Source: Leptospira fluminis
GTDB lineage: Bacteria; Spirochaetota; Leptospiria; Leptospirales; Leptospiraceae
NCBI RefSeq assembly: GCF_004771275.1
Contig: NZ_RQEV01000003.1
Span: forward strand, 434,001-498,000
Direction: 5' to 3'
DNA length: 64,000 nucleotides
The translations under genes were made by a program, and so were the position numbers. Of the stretch, positions 1 through 13,780 are shown in pieces; within the stretch, counting starts at the first letter, position 1; each line of letters opens with the position of its first letter. Under the pieces are notes generated by a model. The model searched no databases, was not told where the DNA came from, and saw nothing but the letters and a program-made list of their open reading frames with translations.

Positions 1-77
1 TTGCGGAACCGTTCCACTTGAGCCCGAACGATCTCTATTTTGGCCTGTTTGAGTTTTGTTTCTTCGAAATTTCCCAC
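1..77 (-). CDS. Partial N-terminus of an unidentified protein
   Basis: A reading frame opens at a GTG (77-75) and runs off the left edge, giving 25 codons that begin VGNFEETKLKQAKIEIVR. The peptide is charged and helix-forming and looks like a real N-terminus. A Shine-Dalgarno-like AAGGAAA lies about 8 bases upstream. The start sits 28 bases after the stop of the lipoprotein gene at 106, on the same strand, so the two are probably co-transcribed. Too little is visible to assign a family. The start codon is a judgement, because no ATG is available nearby. Confidence 0.4.
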   Translation of the reverse strand, partial: MGNFEETKLKQAKIEIVRAQVERFR

Positions 78-105
78 GGATATAGTTTCCTTACCGAAAA
101 ATCCG

Positions 106-1257
106 CTATTTGGATTTTCCTCTCGAGACCAAAGGCAATCGATAACTTCTATATCCTTGTTGATCCATTTCCGTCTTTGCGGAACTGGCCTGCGTCGGGA
201 TTTGAATCGTTTCTCGGTAAGCTTTTGAAGTGGAACGAAATAGCAAATACGGAACTCCTTCCTCATTCGGAGTATATTTGAATCGGATTCCGTAACGATG
301 GTTTCTTCCCCAGCCTTCCCTAGTGGCCTCCAAGAGGGGTACTTTGGAATTTATGTATTTTCCTTCGGAAGAATAAATGCTCGATCCGGGGGAATAGGTC
401 CTGACCCCGTCCTTACCGGATTCGACTTCGAGCTTTCCTCCTTGCGGAAAGGAGAAACTCAGATATGTCGTACCTGCGTACGAGCCGCGGTTCTTAAACC
501 AAACGACGGCCTCGCCTTGCCGGTCTTTTTTCCAATCTGTCGGAGCTTCTACGCTTAACAAACCGGGGACAGCGACATTGGGAATATCCGGAATCATTTC
601 CCAACCGTTAAAATTGAAATTTTGCGCGTAGGTTCTGTTGGCGGGAAATATAGTAACGTTTTTCTCTTCTTTGTTATAGTTAAAATCCGCCCGCTTGGAC
701 TTAGCCAGAAATTCGTGATCTTTCAATGCGGAAAGGCCATCCAGAATTTTGACCCCTTTCCGAATCACATACGGAACCGAAAAAAGTCCTAGGGGGGGTT
801 CTTCGCTCAAAACTTCCAAGAAAAGGGAATTGAAATCATCGCCGGGCAATTCTTCCATAAGAATTCTCTTAACGACAAATCCTGCCTCTTTCGACTTCGA
901 TTCTTCTCCGGGTTTCCAGGAATTCGCCTTGGAATCATAGTGCATCGGTCCTATGTTCAAAAGTCCGAAAGGGAGCTTATATTTTAAGACCCATTCCCCG
1001 CCTTCTTTTTTGAACACCGCCAAAATTTCTTCCGTTCCGTTTCTGAGCAAAGCGAAACATTCCAAATCGGGATCTTCGTCCAAGTTTCCGAGTCTTTTCA
1101 GGATAACGTCCGGATTCTTTTCTTCCGCGGCGGATAGTACGGATGATACGACTTTGGAATCGGACGGAGTCTTTGAACTACAAGCGACGAAGAATATGCA
1201 AACGAAAAATAGGGTAGGAAGGCGGAAGGAAAGATACGTAAAAAATCGAGAATTCAT
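106..1257 (-). CDS. Putative lipoprotein, unknown function
   Basis: Predicted exported lipoprotein of about 383 residues. The N-terminus has a basic stretch, a hydrophobic core (LPTLFFVCIFFVA) and a cysteine in the context FFVAC-SS, which fits a spirochaetal lipobox. The mature protein is rich in Ser, Lys and aromatic residues and shows no enzymatic motif I recognise. ATG at 1257 is chosen as the start; an in-frame GTG three codons upstream (1266) is equally possible, and neither has a strong ribosome binding site. It lies 46-55 bases downstream of the DUF455 gene on the same strand and 28 bases before the partial gene at the window edge. The surface or periplasmic location is inferred from the lipobox only. 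Confidence 0.75.
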   Translation of the reverse strand: MNSRFFTYLSFRLPTLFFVCIFFVACSSKTPSDSKVVSSVLSAAEEKNPDVILKRLGNLDEDPDLECFALLRNGTEEILAVFKKEGGEWVLKYKLPFGLLNIGPMHYDSKANSWKPGEESKSKEAGFVVKRILMEELPGDDFNSLFLEVLSEEPPLGLFSVPYVIRKGVKILDGLSALKDHEFLAKSKRADFNYNKEEKNVTIFPANRTYAQNFNFNGWEMIPDIPNVAVPGLLSVEAPTDWKKDRQGEAVVWFKNRGSYAGTTYLSFSFPQGGKLEVESGKDGVRTYSPGSSIYSSEGKYINSKVPLLEATREGWGRNHRYGIRFKYTPNEEGVPYLLFRSTSKAYRETIQIPTQASSAKTEMDQQGYRSYRLPLVSRGKSK

Positions 1258-1312
1258 GCCGGTCACAAGCAGTATCCGAAGAGGAAAAGCCCCTGTCCAT
1301 CGATTTCCGGGG

Positions 1313-2158
1313 TTAAACGACTTCTCCGATTCCCAGGACGTCCTTCAGTATCCGGGCATTCGTAGTGCCTTCGTATTCGTCCACGTACAGACCGAGCTCC
1401 CTCGCAAATTCGGGAGATAAACCCGCTTTCGTCCTAAGTTCGGGAAAATAGAACGTTCCTTTTGCACGACGCGGAGTGAAGGGATGGGAAATCAATTCTC
1501 TGTATTTGTGCCACTGGCCTATCCCCTTCGTCGAATCTCCGAAAAGGACCTGAACACCTCGTTTGACATGTCGGATCTCGTCCTTATGTACGCGATCCAT
1601 GATCTCGGCCTTTTTAGTATCGCCGAATTTTTCGAACGCCATTCGATATATCGCGGAAAAATCCAAGTTCGCACCTTCGAAAGAAATAGCCATCACAGCA
1701 TAAAATTTTTCTAATGTGTTCATATTCGGAACCTGCTTCCAAAAGATATAATTTAAAGGTTTATCCCCCAAATCCATGCCTCCGGATCTGATGCATTCCA
1801 AATATAATCTCAGATGCGATTGTTCCTCCAGTAAAGTCCGATAAAAACTCTTTCGCACGCTAGTAGGTGCGTCCTGAAATTTCAAAATCGCCCAGGCGAA
1901 TAATTCCACTGCCATCAGTTCGTGATTCGCAAAATGATGCAGGGAGAAAATCCGATTCTCTTCGCTATTCAAATGTTCCAATCTGGGAATCTTCGATCTT
2001 TTATCGGAAAATGCGATTTTCTCCCCTCGGGCCGGGCGCTCCGGAAGAAAAAAAGATATAGAGGAATCGTCTTCGGGAAATTTCTCGGGAGAATAGAGTT
2101 TATCCTCCAGCCTTTCGGAGCGGAGTATGAATTCTGCGAATTGGTTTAAGGAGGTCAC
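1313..2158 (-). CDS. DUF455 ferritin-like domain protein
   Basis: A 281-residue protein matching the DUF455 family of ferritin-like four-helix proteins. Support comes from spaced Glu/His helices ([18 protein letters not shown] near residue 74, then [11 protein letters not shown], then [11 protein letters not shown]), the ExxH-type ligand pattern expected for a di-metal centre. Members are often annotated near tRNA-modification or oxidative-stress genes, but the reaction here is unknown. Translation starts with a GTG that shares the bases GTGA with the stop of the ATPase gene upstream, so the two are translationally coupled. The metal-binding role is inferred from family knowledge, and its link to the upstream regulator is inferred from gene order. 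Confidence 0.8.
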   Translation of the reverse strand: MTSLNQFAEFILRSERLEDKLYSPEKFPEDDSSISFFLPERPARGEKIAFSDKRSKIPRLEHLNSEENRIFSLHHFANHELMAVELFAWAILKFQDAPTSVRKSFYRTLLEEQSHLRLYLECIRSGGMDLGDKPLNYIFWKQVPNMNTLEKFYAVMAISFEGANLDFSAIYRMAFEKFGDTKKAEIMDRVHKDEIRHVKRGVQVLFGDSTKGIGQWHKYRELISHPFTPRRAKGTFYFPELRTKAGLSPEFARELGLYVDEYEGTTNARILKDVLGIGEVV

Positions 2159-2742
2159 AAGGAATGTTTTTTAGCGTCGAATGCGAGTTCTATGATGGAT
2201 CCGCGAATATTCGAAACTCCGGGATCGGAGGAAATTCTACCTTCTTTACAATGATAGAGAACTTTGACGGAATCCATCAAGGACTGTATGATCCTCAATC
2301 CCTTGCCTAGATTCCGATGGAAGGTAGGTTTTCCTTTCATCGGAAGGAATTCGCATTTGTTCTCTTGGTATATTTGGAATTTATTAATGAATTCTTGGAG
2401 GGAGGAAGCTTTAGATTCGTTATAGGCGGAACGGAGTCTTTCCTCCTTTAATCCGGAGCCGTAATCGACGATCCAAAGTGTGAATTTGGAATCCTTAACG
2501 ATCCATCTACAGAGTATCGTCTCCACAGAATCCGAGTTGATATTCGCCGATATGGAGTTGGTCAATGCCTCGTCCGCGGCCAGCTCTATTTGTCCGATAT
2601 TCTTCGGAGAAAAATCGTTCTCTTCCAGGGACTCTCGAAGAGCGTTCCGAAAATCCCGTATGCTGGATAGGTCCGGTGGAAGGAACATTACGCAGGAACC
2701 CGAATGTTGCCTTACCAATAGTGAGTCGATCGTATCCCTCAT
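2155..2742 (-). CDS. GHKL ATPase, anti-sigma factor (RsbW/SpoIIAB-like) type
   Basis: A 195-residue stand-alone HATPase_c_2 domain. Visible boxes are the N-box E58-x3-N62 (DEALTN), the G1 box D93-x-G95-x-G97 (VDYGSGL) and a G2-like [10 protein letters not shown] about residue 150. Proteins of this architecture bind an anti-sigma-factor antagonist or a sigma factor and phosphorylate the antagonist, and they usually work opposite SpoIIE-type PP2C phosphatases. Two such phosphatases lie at 49976 and 55090, but any pairing is inference. An insertion (about residues 105-140, rich in Lys/Glu) separates G1 from G2 and is longer than in RsbW. It overlaps the DUF455 gene by four bases and probably forms a two-gene operon with it. 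Confidence 0.8.
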   Translation of the reverse strand: MRDTIDSLLVRQHSGSCVMFLPPDLSSIRDFRNALRESLEENDFSPKNIGQIELAADEALTNSISANINSDSVETILCRWIVKDSKFTLWIVDYGSGLKEERLRSAYNESKASSLQEFINKFQIYQENKCEFLPMKGKPTFHRNLGKGLRIIQSLMDSVKVLYHCKEGRISSDPGVSNIRGSIIELAFDAKKHSL

Positions 2743-2783
2743 TAAACGGATGTCCCTATATATTAGAGATACAGGTCAAAAGG

Positions 2784-2805
2784 GGGGTTTTGCAACAAAA
2801 AACCC

Positions 2806-2806
<1 letters not shown>
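2784..2806 (-). terminator. Hairpin terminator overlapping the gltX stop codon
   Basis: On the minus strand GGGGTTTT, a 7-base loop and AAAACCCC form an 8-bp stem followed by CCTTTT. The 5' arm includes a base of the gltX stop codon (2808-2806), so the terminator begins inside the gene's last codon. It separates gltX from the ATPase/DUF455 operon downstream. The U-tract is short, so efficiency is uncertain. Confidence 0.55.
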
Positions 2807-4357
<1,551 letters not shown>

Positions 4358-4368
<11 letters not shown>

Positions 4369-5302
4369 TGTTCTGGTCTGAGAGGATGATGATTGGATAA
4401 TTCCTCAAATCGGCCCGAGTGGTAAACGGAATATTGGAGGAAACATCGTAAAAAAGAAAACTGGAGAACTTGCTTCCCTTTATGCTTCTCTGTCGGACCA
4501 AGGTTTGTGAGGAAAGGAGTTCTTCCGGGATCATTCCCCAGGCCCATATTTCCCCTTTTTCTCTCCTGAAAATCCAGATAGGCAACGCATCGGGCACTCT
4601 GGGCAAGGCGATAAATGCCACTTGTCTGTAATCGTAATCAGCGTAGGGAAAGGTTTTTCCGGAAGGGTGGACAAAGTCCGTAGTTAAAAGGGAACCCCTT
4701 GTTCTCAAATTTTCCCAAACGATCTCGGTGCCTGAACCTAGGTTTCTGGATTCCTTGGAAAGCCACGCTTCTTCAGGACTCAACTCGAAGGTAAGAGACC
4801 AATCTTCCAGCGGGATCCGCTTGGACAAGATGCTCGTTGCGGAGTTCGGAAATGCGTTTCCTTCCCAATCCCAGACCTCGTTCATTTTCGGAAGAAAGGA
4901 AATTCGTTTCGGATTCGTAACTTCTCCTTCCGCTAGCTTAGAGGAACCGGTAAAAAGCCCCGCCTTAAACGTGAATTTCGGAAAAAAAATCCCTTTAGGA
5001 AGAGAATCCAAAAATTCGGACTTCGTTTCCCAAAGATCCACTTCTCCTTTCCAAACTCCTTCCTGGCGAGCCTCACTGCTCACCACAATATAGCGCAAAT
5101 TGCTCGGTTTATTTTCGTAGTTCTCGGAAGTTTTCGGAACTTGAGATAGATTCCAGTAAATCCGAGTTTTGTGAGATTCGTCTAGCAGAGCCTTTTCCCC
5201 CGACATCCAATCCGGCAGGAGGGAACAGCGGGAAAGTCCGGAGATGCAAATGAAGAGAATGCTATAGGCTGAAATGCTAGTAAAAGAAAGTCTAAGATTC
5301 AA
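4358..5302 (-). CDS. Putative lipoprotein, unknown function
   Basis: A 314-residue protein with a lipoprotein-type signal: MNLRLSF, a hydrophobic stretch ([13 protein letters not shown]) and the lipobox-like LSRC. The mature part contains many Trp, Ser and Pro residues and reads like an all-beta exported protein; no catalytic motif is recognised. Its 3' end overlaps gltX by 11 bases on the same strand, so the lipoprotein and synthetase share a transcript although no functional link is evident. It is divergent from the topoisomerase genes across a 224-bp spacer. Function unknown. Confidence 0.75.
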
Positions 5303-5526
5303 AGGAATTCCTGCGGAAAAAGAGGATTTCCTGAAAAAGTCCTGCTTTCCAGTGTTTCTTCAAGGAAAAACCGGGAAATTTTCTTTCCCTCCTGTCGTTT
5401 CCGAGCGAGAACGGAAGAAAGCCCAAAAAACACCTTTCCGGACGGCTTTTGGGCACTTTAAAATCTCCTTACTTTCAAAAAGGTTGACAGCAAAAGCGTC
5501 CTAAAATCCCTTGGCATAAAAGTCCT
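5303..5526. promoter_or_regulatory. Divergent intergenic region with a TTGACA element
   Basis: 224 bp between the divergent lipoprotein gene and the topoisomerase operon. A consensus -35 TTGACA lies at 5484-5489 in the plus direction, followed by A-rich sequence with weak -10 candidates (TAAAAT at 5502 is too close; CATAAA near 5515 is too far). No clear Shine-Dalgarno sequence precedes the ATG at 5527. I see no ORF or RNA gene here. Confidence 0.4.
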
Positions 5527-9053
<3,527 letters not shown>

Positions 9054-9062
9054 GACGGAAAG

Positions 9063-9090
9063 ATCCGGAATTCCTTCGGGAATTCCGGAT
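9063..9090. terminator. Perfect 12-bp hairpin, likely bidirectional terminator
   Basis: ATCCGGAATTCC and GGAATTCCGGAT flank a TTCG tetraloop, giving a flawless 12-bp stem ten bases after the topoisomerase B stop. A run of eight T follows at 9101-9108 on the plus strand. The convergent SRPBCC gene ends at 9092, two bases beyond the stem, so the hairpin may serve both genes. Confidence 0.75.
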
Positions 9091-9091
9091 T

Positions 9092-9529
9092 TCATATCTC
9101 TTTTTTTTCCAAGAAATTCTTCAACTGGGTTCCGATCAATTCCGTCCACCCTGCTTGGAAATTCTCGCGAGCAAACGCAGGGTCGTCGTTCGGAAACGTC
9201 TCGATTCCCTCGTGAGTCAATCTGATCTTCGTGCCTGCGTTTCCCTCGGAAAAAAGTTCGAAGATCACTTTTGAATCGCCGGGATAACCTTGGTATTTCC
9301 AGCTGTACGTCAATTTTTTACCCGGAATCGCTTCGCTAATCTTACATAGGTGAACGTATTTTTTATCTTCCGGACCGGCTTCGAAACTGAATTCGAATCC
9401 CACCTCCGGCTTAAATTCGGAAAGATCGAAATACCATTCTTTCATTCGATTTTTATCCGTAATGGCTTTCCAAACGTGATCCGGAGAAGCGCTATAAACT
9501 CTTTCGATAACGAACGGGGTTGCCGACAT
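9092..9529 (-). CDS. SRPBCC / AHSA1-family protein
   Basis: A 145-residue single-domain START-like (SRPBCC) protein of the activator of Hsp90 ATPase 1 type. The family hallmark is an N-terminal IERVYSASPDHVWKAIT, then WYFDLSEF, then a beta-rich body ending in a GWTELIGTQLKNFL helix. Such domains bind hydrophobic ligands in a deep groove; the ligand is unknown. The ATG at 9529 has a good ribosome binding site (AGGAAGG). It stands alone on the minus strand, convergent with the topoisomerase operon and 69 bp downstream of the amine oxidase start-to-stop unit. I cannot assign a substrate. Confidence 0.85.
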   Translation of the reverse strand: MSATPFVIERVYSASPDHVWKAITDKNRMKEWYFDLSEFKPEVGFEFSFEAGPEDKKYVHLCKISEAIPGKKLTYSWKYQGYPGDSKVIFELFSEGNAGTKIRLTHEGIETFPNDDPAFARENFQAGWTELIGTQLKNFLEKKEI

Positions 9530-9598
9530 ATATCCTTCCTAAATTAGATCGAGTGTCTTCGTGCGAAACCCGCGAGTTCTCGATCTTCGTTTAAAGAT

Positions 9599-10942
9599 TT
9601 AGACCATGTTGACCGCTTTGATCGCAGATACCAAGGCGGCCTCCACCGTACCCGTGCTTTCTCCGGTATGCTCTCCGGCGAAGAAAACCCGATCAAACGG
9701 CTTTCTGAGACTCATCTCCGAGCCGTAACTACCGGGAGGAAAGGTCGCGACTCCGGAAGGCACATACTCCTTACCTGTTTCGGAGGAATAGATTCTCTGG
9801 ATTTGAAGGTCTTTTTTCAACCCTAAACGTCCTAATGTTAGTCGGATATAATCCACTCTCTGATCTTGGGAGGCGGATTCGAAAACGGAATACCTGTCCC
9901 CGTTAGCTATCGTTCCGAGGATCTTATCCGGAGAATCGACTTTAGTACCTGCGTCGTATAGAAACTGGGCCGCAGAATCGGAATGTACTGCAAAAGGCGA
10001 GGATTCCCACGGCGCCTCCCGCAAAACCAAAAATAGTTTATATATTTGCGAATATCTGATCCTGAGAGCTGAAAGCAGTTTTTCCTTATCCAGATCCGGA
10101 TTCCATTTCAGAGACGCTAGTTGGTTTGCGGGAAGCGTGCAAACGCATACGGCTCCCTGGAATTTTCTACCGGAAGCCGTACTGATCGTTACTCCGCTCT
10201 CGTTCTGGTCGACGGAAAGAACCGGATCCGAAAATACGAACTCGGTATTCTCCACATTTAAAACGAGGGTTTTGGCTATGTTCTCCATCCCGCCTTCTAT
10301 TTTGGAATTGCGTTGGGGAAATTGCGCCAAATCCGTTAAGACTTTCTGAGCGGAAAGCACCCGGATCGAATCTCCGTAATGTAAGGACAATTTATATCCG
10401 AGGAGAGAAAGATCGTCCGCACTCGCTCCCTGATAAAGAAGATAATTGTAGAAGCTGATTCGATCCAATCCTTCTTGCTGGCTCGGATTCATTTTAGAAT
10501 TCAAGCCTATCAACTTGTTCAGAATCTCCTGGGACTTTCCGGATATTTCCCAGGAACCGAATTTTTTATAGGTTCCTAAAAACAAATCCGGGTGCAAAGC
10601 GGCCGAAAAAGATTTCAGTCCCAATTCTCTCACCAAGCTTCGGACCGTTTTGTCCTCCGAGGAGATCCATTCCGCACCTAGATCCAACACATGCCCCGAG
10701 GAGTCCGTTATGGAACGAACCCTTCCGCCGACTCTATCCGTCGCTTCGATCAGAGTTACCTTGCTTCCCGTCTTTCCGAGTAGATATGCGGAATATAATC
10801 CGGAGAGGCCGCCTCCCAAAACGATAACTTTCTTTCCAGGAGCGGGCGAGGATTGAGCGCGAATAACGTTCTTTCCTATTCCTAATAACATCGCAGCCGT
10901 TAAAGCTCCGGCTTTTAGGAATTCGGATCGGGAAAACTTCAT
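9599..10942 (-). CDS. Flavin monoamine oxidase family FAD-dependent oxidoreductase
   Basis: A 447-residue FAD enzyme of the amine oxidase family. The dinucleotide-binding motif [18 protein letters not shown] (GGGLSG near residue 43) is followed by the E-D-R motif ([12 protein letters not shown]). The C-terminal FAD-contact segment [21 protein letters not shown] is also present. The N-terminus carries SRSEFLKAG then a hydrophobic stretch ending AQS, a Tat-like signal in which the second arginine is replaced by serine. The protein is therefore predicted to be exported, possibly folded with its cofactor, but through an imperfect signal. A very good ribosome site (GAGGTGA) precedes ATG 10942. The substrate (amine, amino acid or protoporphyrinogen-like) is not determinable. 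Confidence 0.88.
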   Translation of the reverse strand: MKFSRSEFLKAGALTAAMLLGIGKNVIRAQSSPAPGKKVIVLGGGLSGLYSAYLLGKTGSKVTLIEATDRVGGRVRSITDSSGHVLDLGAEWISSEDKTVRSLVRELGLKSFSAALHPDLFLGTYKKFGSWEISGKSQEILNKLIGLNSKMNPSQQEGLDRISFYNYLLYQGASADDLSLLGYKLSLHYGDSIRVLSAQKVLTDLAQFPQRNSKIEGGMENIAKTLVLNVENTEFVFSDPVLSVDQNESGVTISTASGRKFQGAVCVCTLPANQLASLKWNPDLDKEKLLSALRIRYSQIYKLFLVLREAPWESSPFAVHSDSAAQFLYDAGTKVDSPDKILGTIANGDRYSVFESASQDQRVDYIRLTLGRLGLKKDLQIQRIYSSETGKEYVPSGVATFPPGSYGSEMSLRKPFDRVFFAGEHTGESTGTVEAALVSAIKAVNMV

Positions 10943-11049
10943 AACGAATCACCTCGAATCGGTTTGGAGCACGGCACGTACGACCCTAGACCGCTATAAA
11001 TATCTTCGGACATCGATACCGAATATCATGGGTTTTTTTCTTGCAACGG

Positions 11050-11240
11050 AAACCCTAGAATCGTTCTCTAGTCCTATACTTTCAGGGAGGAAGTCGGGTG
11101 TTAATCCCGCGCTGACCCGCAACTGTGATGTCCGTCCTTTCCGAGGCCGGAACGAGCCAGATCTTCCCCGCAATGCGATCCTCGAGGTCGGGATGTATTG
11201 CATTTCTCGCCGAAGCACGCCCGTGCACCGCGAAGGGGCC
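11050..11240 (+). promoter_or_regulatory. Cobalamin riboswitch
   Basis: The core at 11085-11127 matches the adenosylcobalamin/cobalamin aptamer: GGGAGGAAGTCGGGTG, then AATCCCGCGCTGACCCGC, then AACTGTG, in the expected order and spacing. A B12-box-like segment (GCCGGAACGAGCCAG) follows at 11145-11159. It lies on the plus strand upstream of two lipoprotein genes and cobS/cobC. Binding of cobalamin would be expected to lower expression of the downstream genes. The outer boundaries are approximate because I did not fold the RNA; the core assignment is firm. Confidence 0.88.
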
Positions 11241-11313
11241 CAGAAAGTCGTAGTCGGGGCACCCTGAATGGTAATGCGGCGTAAACAAAACCGTCGACTA
11301 TCTAGGATAAAAT

Positions 11314-11342
11314 CGTCTTTACCCGTTTAACGGTAAAGATCG
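11314..11342 (+). promoter_or_regulatory. Hairpin in the riboswitch expression platform
   Basis: TCTTTACC (11316-11323) and GGTAAAGA (11332-11339) form a perfect 8-bp stem with an 8-base loop, extended by CG/CG pairs around a bulged T. It sits between the aptamer and the first lipoprotein start. No U-tract follows, so it is more likely part of a translational or Rho-linked expression platform than an intrinsic terminator; that is inference. Confidence 0.5.
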
Positions 11343-11399
11343 CCTTTGCGCAATTTGCGATTCGTGCCGCCGCCAAATATGGAAAAAAAGGAAACCAAG

Positions 11400-11975
11400 A
11401 TGGGACGGACAAAGAATATAGTACGGGTCTCGGCATTCAGCATCCTATTCGCAATGAATCTAGGCTGCTTCGAAAATAAAAAGAACGATAATAGCGATCA
11501 AACAACCGGGCTTTTGGCTCTGTTATCGATCAATCCGACTTTGGGAAATTACGTTTATTATAACGGAACTCCGAATTACTCCGGAGGAACATATACTGCT
11601 GCGGGAAACGTGGCGGTAGGAGAATATACCATTACAAATTCATTAATTACGAGATACGATTACGATACTGGATACGGTGCGAGCTATCTTTACGGAGAAG
11701 TTCAGGAAGTCGATTTGAATCGCCAAGTAGTCTACGTAAAATTCAGATCGGACTCCACGTATTCCGCAGGAGACTATGCCTGGTATCGATGGACCTACAA
11801 CGGAGGATATCTGTATATGTGTCCCGACCTTTCCGGTGTAAGCAACCAAACGACTCTGGCCGCGGCCAAAGCGGACAATCTGGATTACTATTCGGATCCT
11901 AGCAATATTAATGCGGGTTGCGGCCTAAACAGCGGATTTTCCCCAACGGTCTGGAGCAGACTGCAACCGAGATAG
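11400..11975 (+). CDS. Putative lipoprotein under the cobalamin riboswitch
   Basis: About 191 residues from ATG 11400, preceded by AAGGAAA; upstream in-frame starts (ATG 11379, TTG 11346) are less convincing because they put a charged tail before the signal. The signal is MGRTKNIVRVSAFSILFAMN followed by LGC, a good lipobox. The mature protein is rich in Tyr, Gly, Ser and Thr, with short beta-prone repeats such as NYVYYNGT and YAWYRWTYNGGYLY. Two cysteines in the last 60 residues could form a disulfide. No family is recognised. It is the first gene after a cobalamin riboswitch and precedes a second lipoprotein and cobS, so a role in handling cobalamin or corrinoids at the outer membrane is a reasonable inference. 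Confidence 0.8.
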   Translation: MGRTKNIVRVSAFSILFAMNLGCFENKKNDNSDQTTGLLALLSINPTLGNYVYYNGTPNYSGGTYTAAGNVAVGEYTITNSLITRYDYDTGYGASYLYGEVQEVDLNRQVVYVKFRSDSTYSAGDYAWYRWTYNGGYLYMCPDLSGVSNQTTLAAAKADNLDYYSDPSNINAGCGLNSGFSPTVWSRLQPR

Positions 11976-12017
11976 TTGGCAAAGCTCGCGTTTCCCGCAT
12001 GAAAAAAGAGGAATAAA

Positions 12018-12896
12018 ATGGCAAAAAATAAAATCCCATATTTTCTTACCGCCGCCGTTTTAGTGATAGGGCTTACAATTTCCTGCCAAAGCAAAGGCGG
12101 ATCGGGCAACGAGGCTTCCGTTGCAGTATTAACGCAGCTACTACAGGGCAGCGGATCCGGAACTACGAGTAATTGTCGAAATTTTTTACCTCAGGAGTCC
12201 GGCAATATCTACGTAGCCGATCAGATCGTTTCCGCTCCCGCAAATAGCGGGATCGGTTTCAAGGATTCCTACTGTTCGGCTAATGGCGTTCGAGGACTCG
12301 ATCTTTTCGACGGTTCTTTGGACGTTTATACTTTGGATCCTTCCGGAATCGGCGCCCTTTTGATTCTAGGCTGGTCCGGAAAAAAGGTACTGCCCGGAGC
12401 AGGAATCGACTTTATGGTCTATGAAAATCCTTTCTTTATCGGAGTCCAAAATAATACGAATTCATTTCATTCCGTGTATTTGGAGCCGATCGTAGTCGAG
12501 GTAGGCAACGACCTAGCGAATTGGTGCGGCTGGAATCCAATGTACGCGAATTCGAATCCGAGCGTCTTTTCCAACGATCCTTCCGTTTGGACGAGATTTG
12601 CCGGAATCACTCCTTTCGTCTACAATCAGGAATCGAATCCGATGACGGTATCTGCCGTATATAATTCGGATGTGGTTCACGGAGGCGGGGGTGGAGACGG
12701 ATTCGATTTGGCGGACACGAATTTCGGAACCACTGGATCCGGTTGTACGGGAAGCTTAAAAACCGATCTTCAGACGAACGGGTTTCTTTATATCAAGCTA
12801 GTTCCGGCGATCACAGCCTTGCCTTCCCTTCCGATTCCGGCGGGAAACGGCACTCCCGATATAGACGGAGTAATTGCGAAAAATCTAAGTCCTTAA
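12018..12896 (+). CDS. Putative surface lipoprotein in the B12-regulated locus
   Basis: A 292-residue lipoprotein with signal MAKNKIPYFLTAAVLVIGLT and lipobox ISC-Q. The mature domain is beta-rich and has the pattern LDVYTLD...LILGW...GAGIDFMVYENPF...VYLEPIVVEVGNDLANW. This recalls extracellular proteins described near B12 TonB-dependent receptors in other bacteria (G-x-DF-x-V-x-EN-x-F followed by V-x-VS-x-D); the comparison is from memory and not a search. Cysteines at the start, middle and end of the mature region may form disulfides. The start has AGAGGAATAAA upstream. It is 42 bp after the first lipoprotein and 71 bp before cobS, all on one strand, so regulation by the upstream riboswitch is likely. 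Binding of corrinoids is an inference. Confidence 0.82.
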   Translation: MAKNKIPYFLTAAVLVIGLTISCQSKGGSGNEASVAVLTQLLQGSGSGTTSNCRNFLPQESGNIYVADQIVSAPANSGIGFKDSYCSANGVRGLDLFDGSLDVYTLDPSGIGALLILGWSGKKVLPGAGIDFMVYENPFFIGVQNNTNSFHSVYLEPIVVEVGNDLANWCGWNPMYANSNPSVFSNDPSVWTRFAGITPFVYNQESNPMTVSAVYNSDVVHGGGGGDGFDLADTNFGTTGSGCTGSLKTDLQTNGFLYIKLVPAITALPSLPIPAGNGTPDIDGVIAKNLSP

Positions 12897-12967
12897 AGTA
12901 CGAAGAAAAAAATCCGAATTTTTCGTGCATACTTTCGCGTTAATCCTAGTCTCGGTGAAAGACTTCT

Positions 12968-13780
12968 ATGATTCGTTTCCTTCGTCGAGAGCTGATCCTA
13001 TTTTTATCTTCGGTGCGCTTTAATACTCGAATCGCCGTGCCGGATTGGGTGGAACATTCCGAAGAACTGCTCGCTTCTTCCGTAAGATACTTTCCTCTCG
13101 TAGGTTGGATCATCGCCTGTATAACGATATTCGTATTTTTAGGAAGCCGGCAAATTCTTCCCGCGATGATTGCCGCCGTTCTTTCGATTTGTGCTTCCGT
13201 TTTTGCTACGGGAGCTTTTCACGAAGACGGATTTACGGATGTTTGCGACGGTTTCGGCGGAGGATGGAACAAGGAAAAAATCCTGGAGATAATGAAAGAC
13301 AGCAGGATCGGAGCCTTCGGCGCGATCGGCATTGTTCTTCTTTTACTCTTAAAGTCGGTCTGTTATTTTTTTCTGACGGATCTTCCTTTCTTTTTCTTTA
13401 TGATCGCCGTTTGGAGTTCCCATGCATCCAGCAGATTTTTTGCGAACGCGATGGCTGTATCCTTGCCTTATGCGAGAGAAGACGAACTTTCGAAAGTGAA
13501 ATCGATCGTCAAATCGATGAAAGTATCCGACGTTTTCATTTCCGCGATCTGGGGATTAGGACCTTGCCTTTTGCTCCCTTTCGTTCAAAGTTCCGATCCG
13601 CTTCGGTATTCCCTCATGACTTTTATTCCGCTCGGTTTTCAATCATTAGGTTTCGTTATTCTACGGAATTTTTATAACAAACGTCTGGGAGGGTATACGG
13701 GAGATTGCCTAGGAGCGGTTCAACAAGTCACGGAGATACTTTCCCTGTTAGGAGCGATAGTCGCATGGAAATATTATTAA
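12968..13780 (+). CDS. cobS: Adenosylcobinamide-GDP ribazoletransferase (cobalamin synthase)
   Basis: Integral inner-membrane enzyme that joins adenosylcobinamide-GDP to alpha-ribazole or its phosphate, the last assembly step of cobalamin. The family signature ATGAFHEDGFTDVCDGFGGG with following KDSRIGAFG is present near residues 79-117, the acidic residues being the metal site. Several hydrophobic helices (for example FPLVGWIIACITIFVFLG and LLLLLKSVCYFFLT) give the expected polytopic membrane topology. The length, 270 residues, is normal. The 3' end overlaps the CobC-type gene by 16 bases. It lies in the riboswitch-led gene string, which fits feedback control by cobalamin. Confidence 0.93.
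   Translation: MIRFLRRELILFLSSVRFNTRIAVPDWVEHSEELLASSVRYFPLVGWIIACITIFVFLGSRQILPAMIAAVLSICASVFATGAFHEDGFTDVCDGFGGGWNKEKILEIMKDSRIGAFGAIGIVLLLLLKSVCYFFLTDLPFFFFMIAVWSSHASSRFFANAMAVSLPYAREDELSKVKSIVKSMKVSDVFISAIWGLGPCLLLPFVQSSDPLRYSLMTFIPLGFQSLGFVILRNFYNKRLGGYTGDCLGAVQQVTEILSLLGAIVAWKYY

Noticed and set aside
11316..11339. Intrinsic terminator controlled by the riboswitch
   Set aside because: The stem is good, but no run of T follows it, so I call it only an expression-platform hairpin.
13045..13677. 210-codon frame inside cobS
   Set aside because: Alternate frame of cobS, dominated by Arg and Phe, with no motif.
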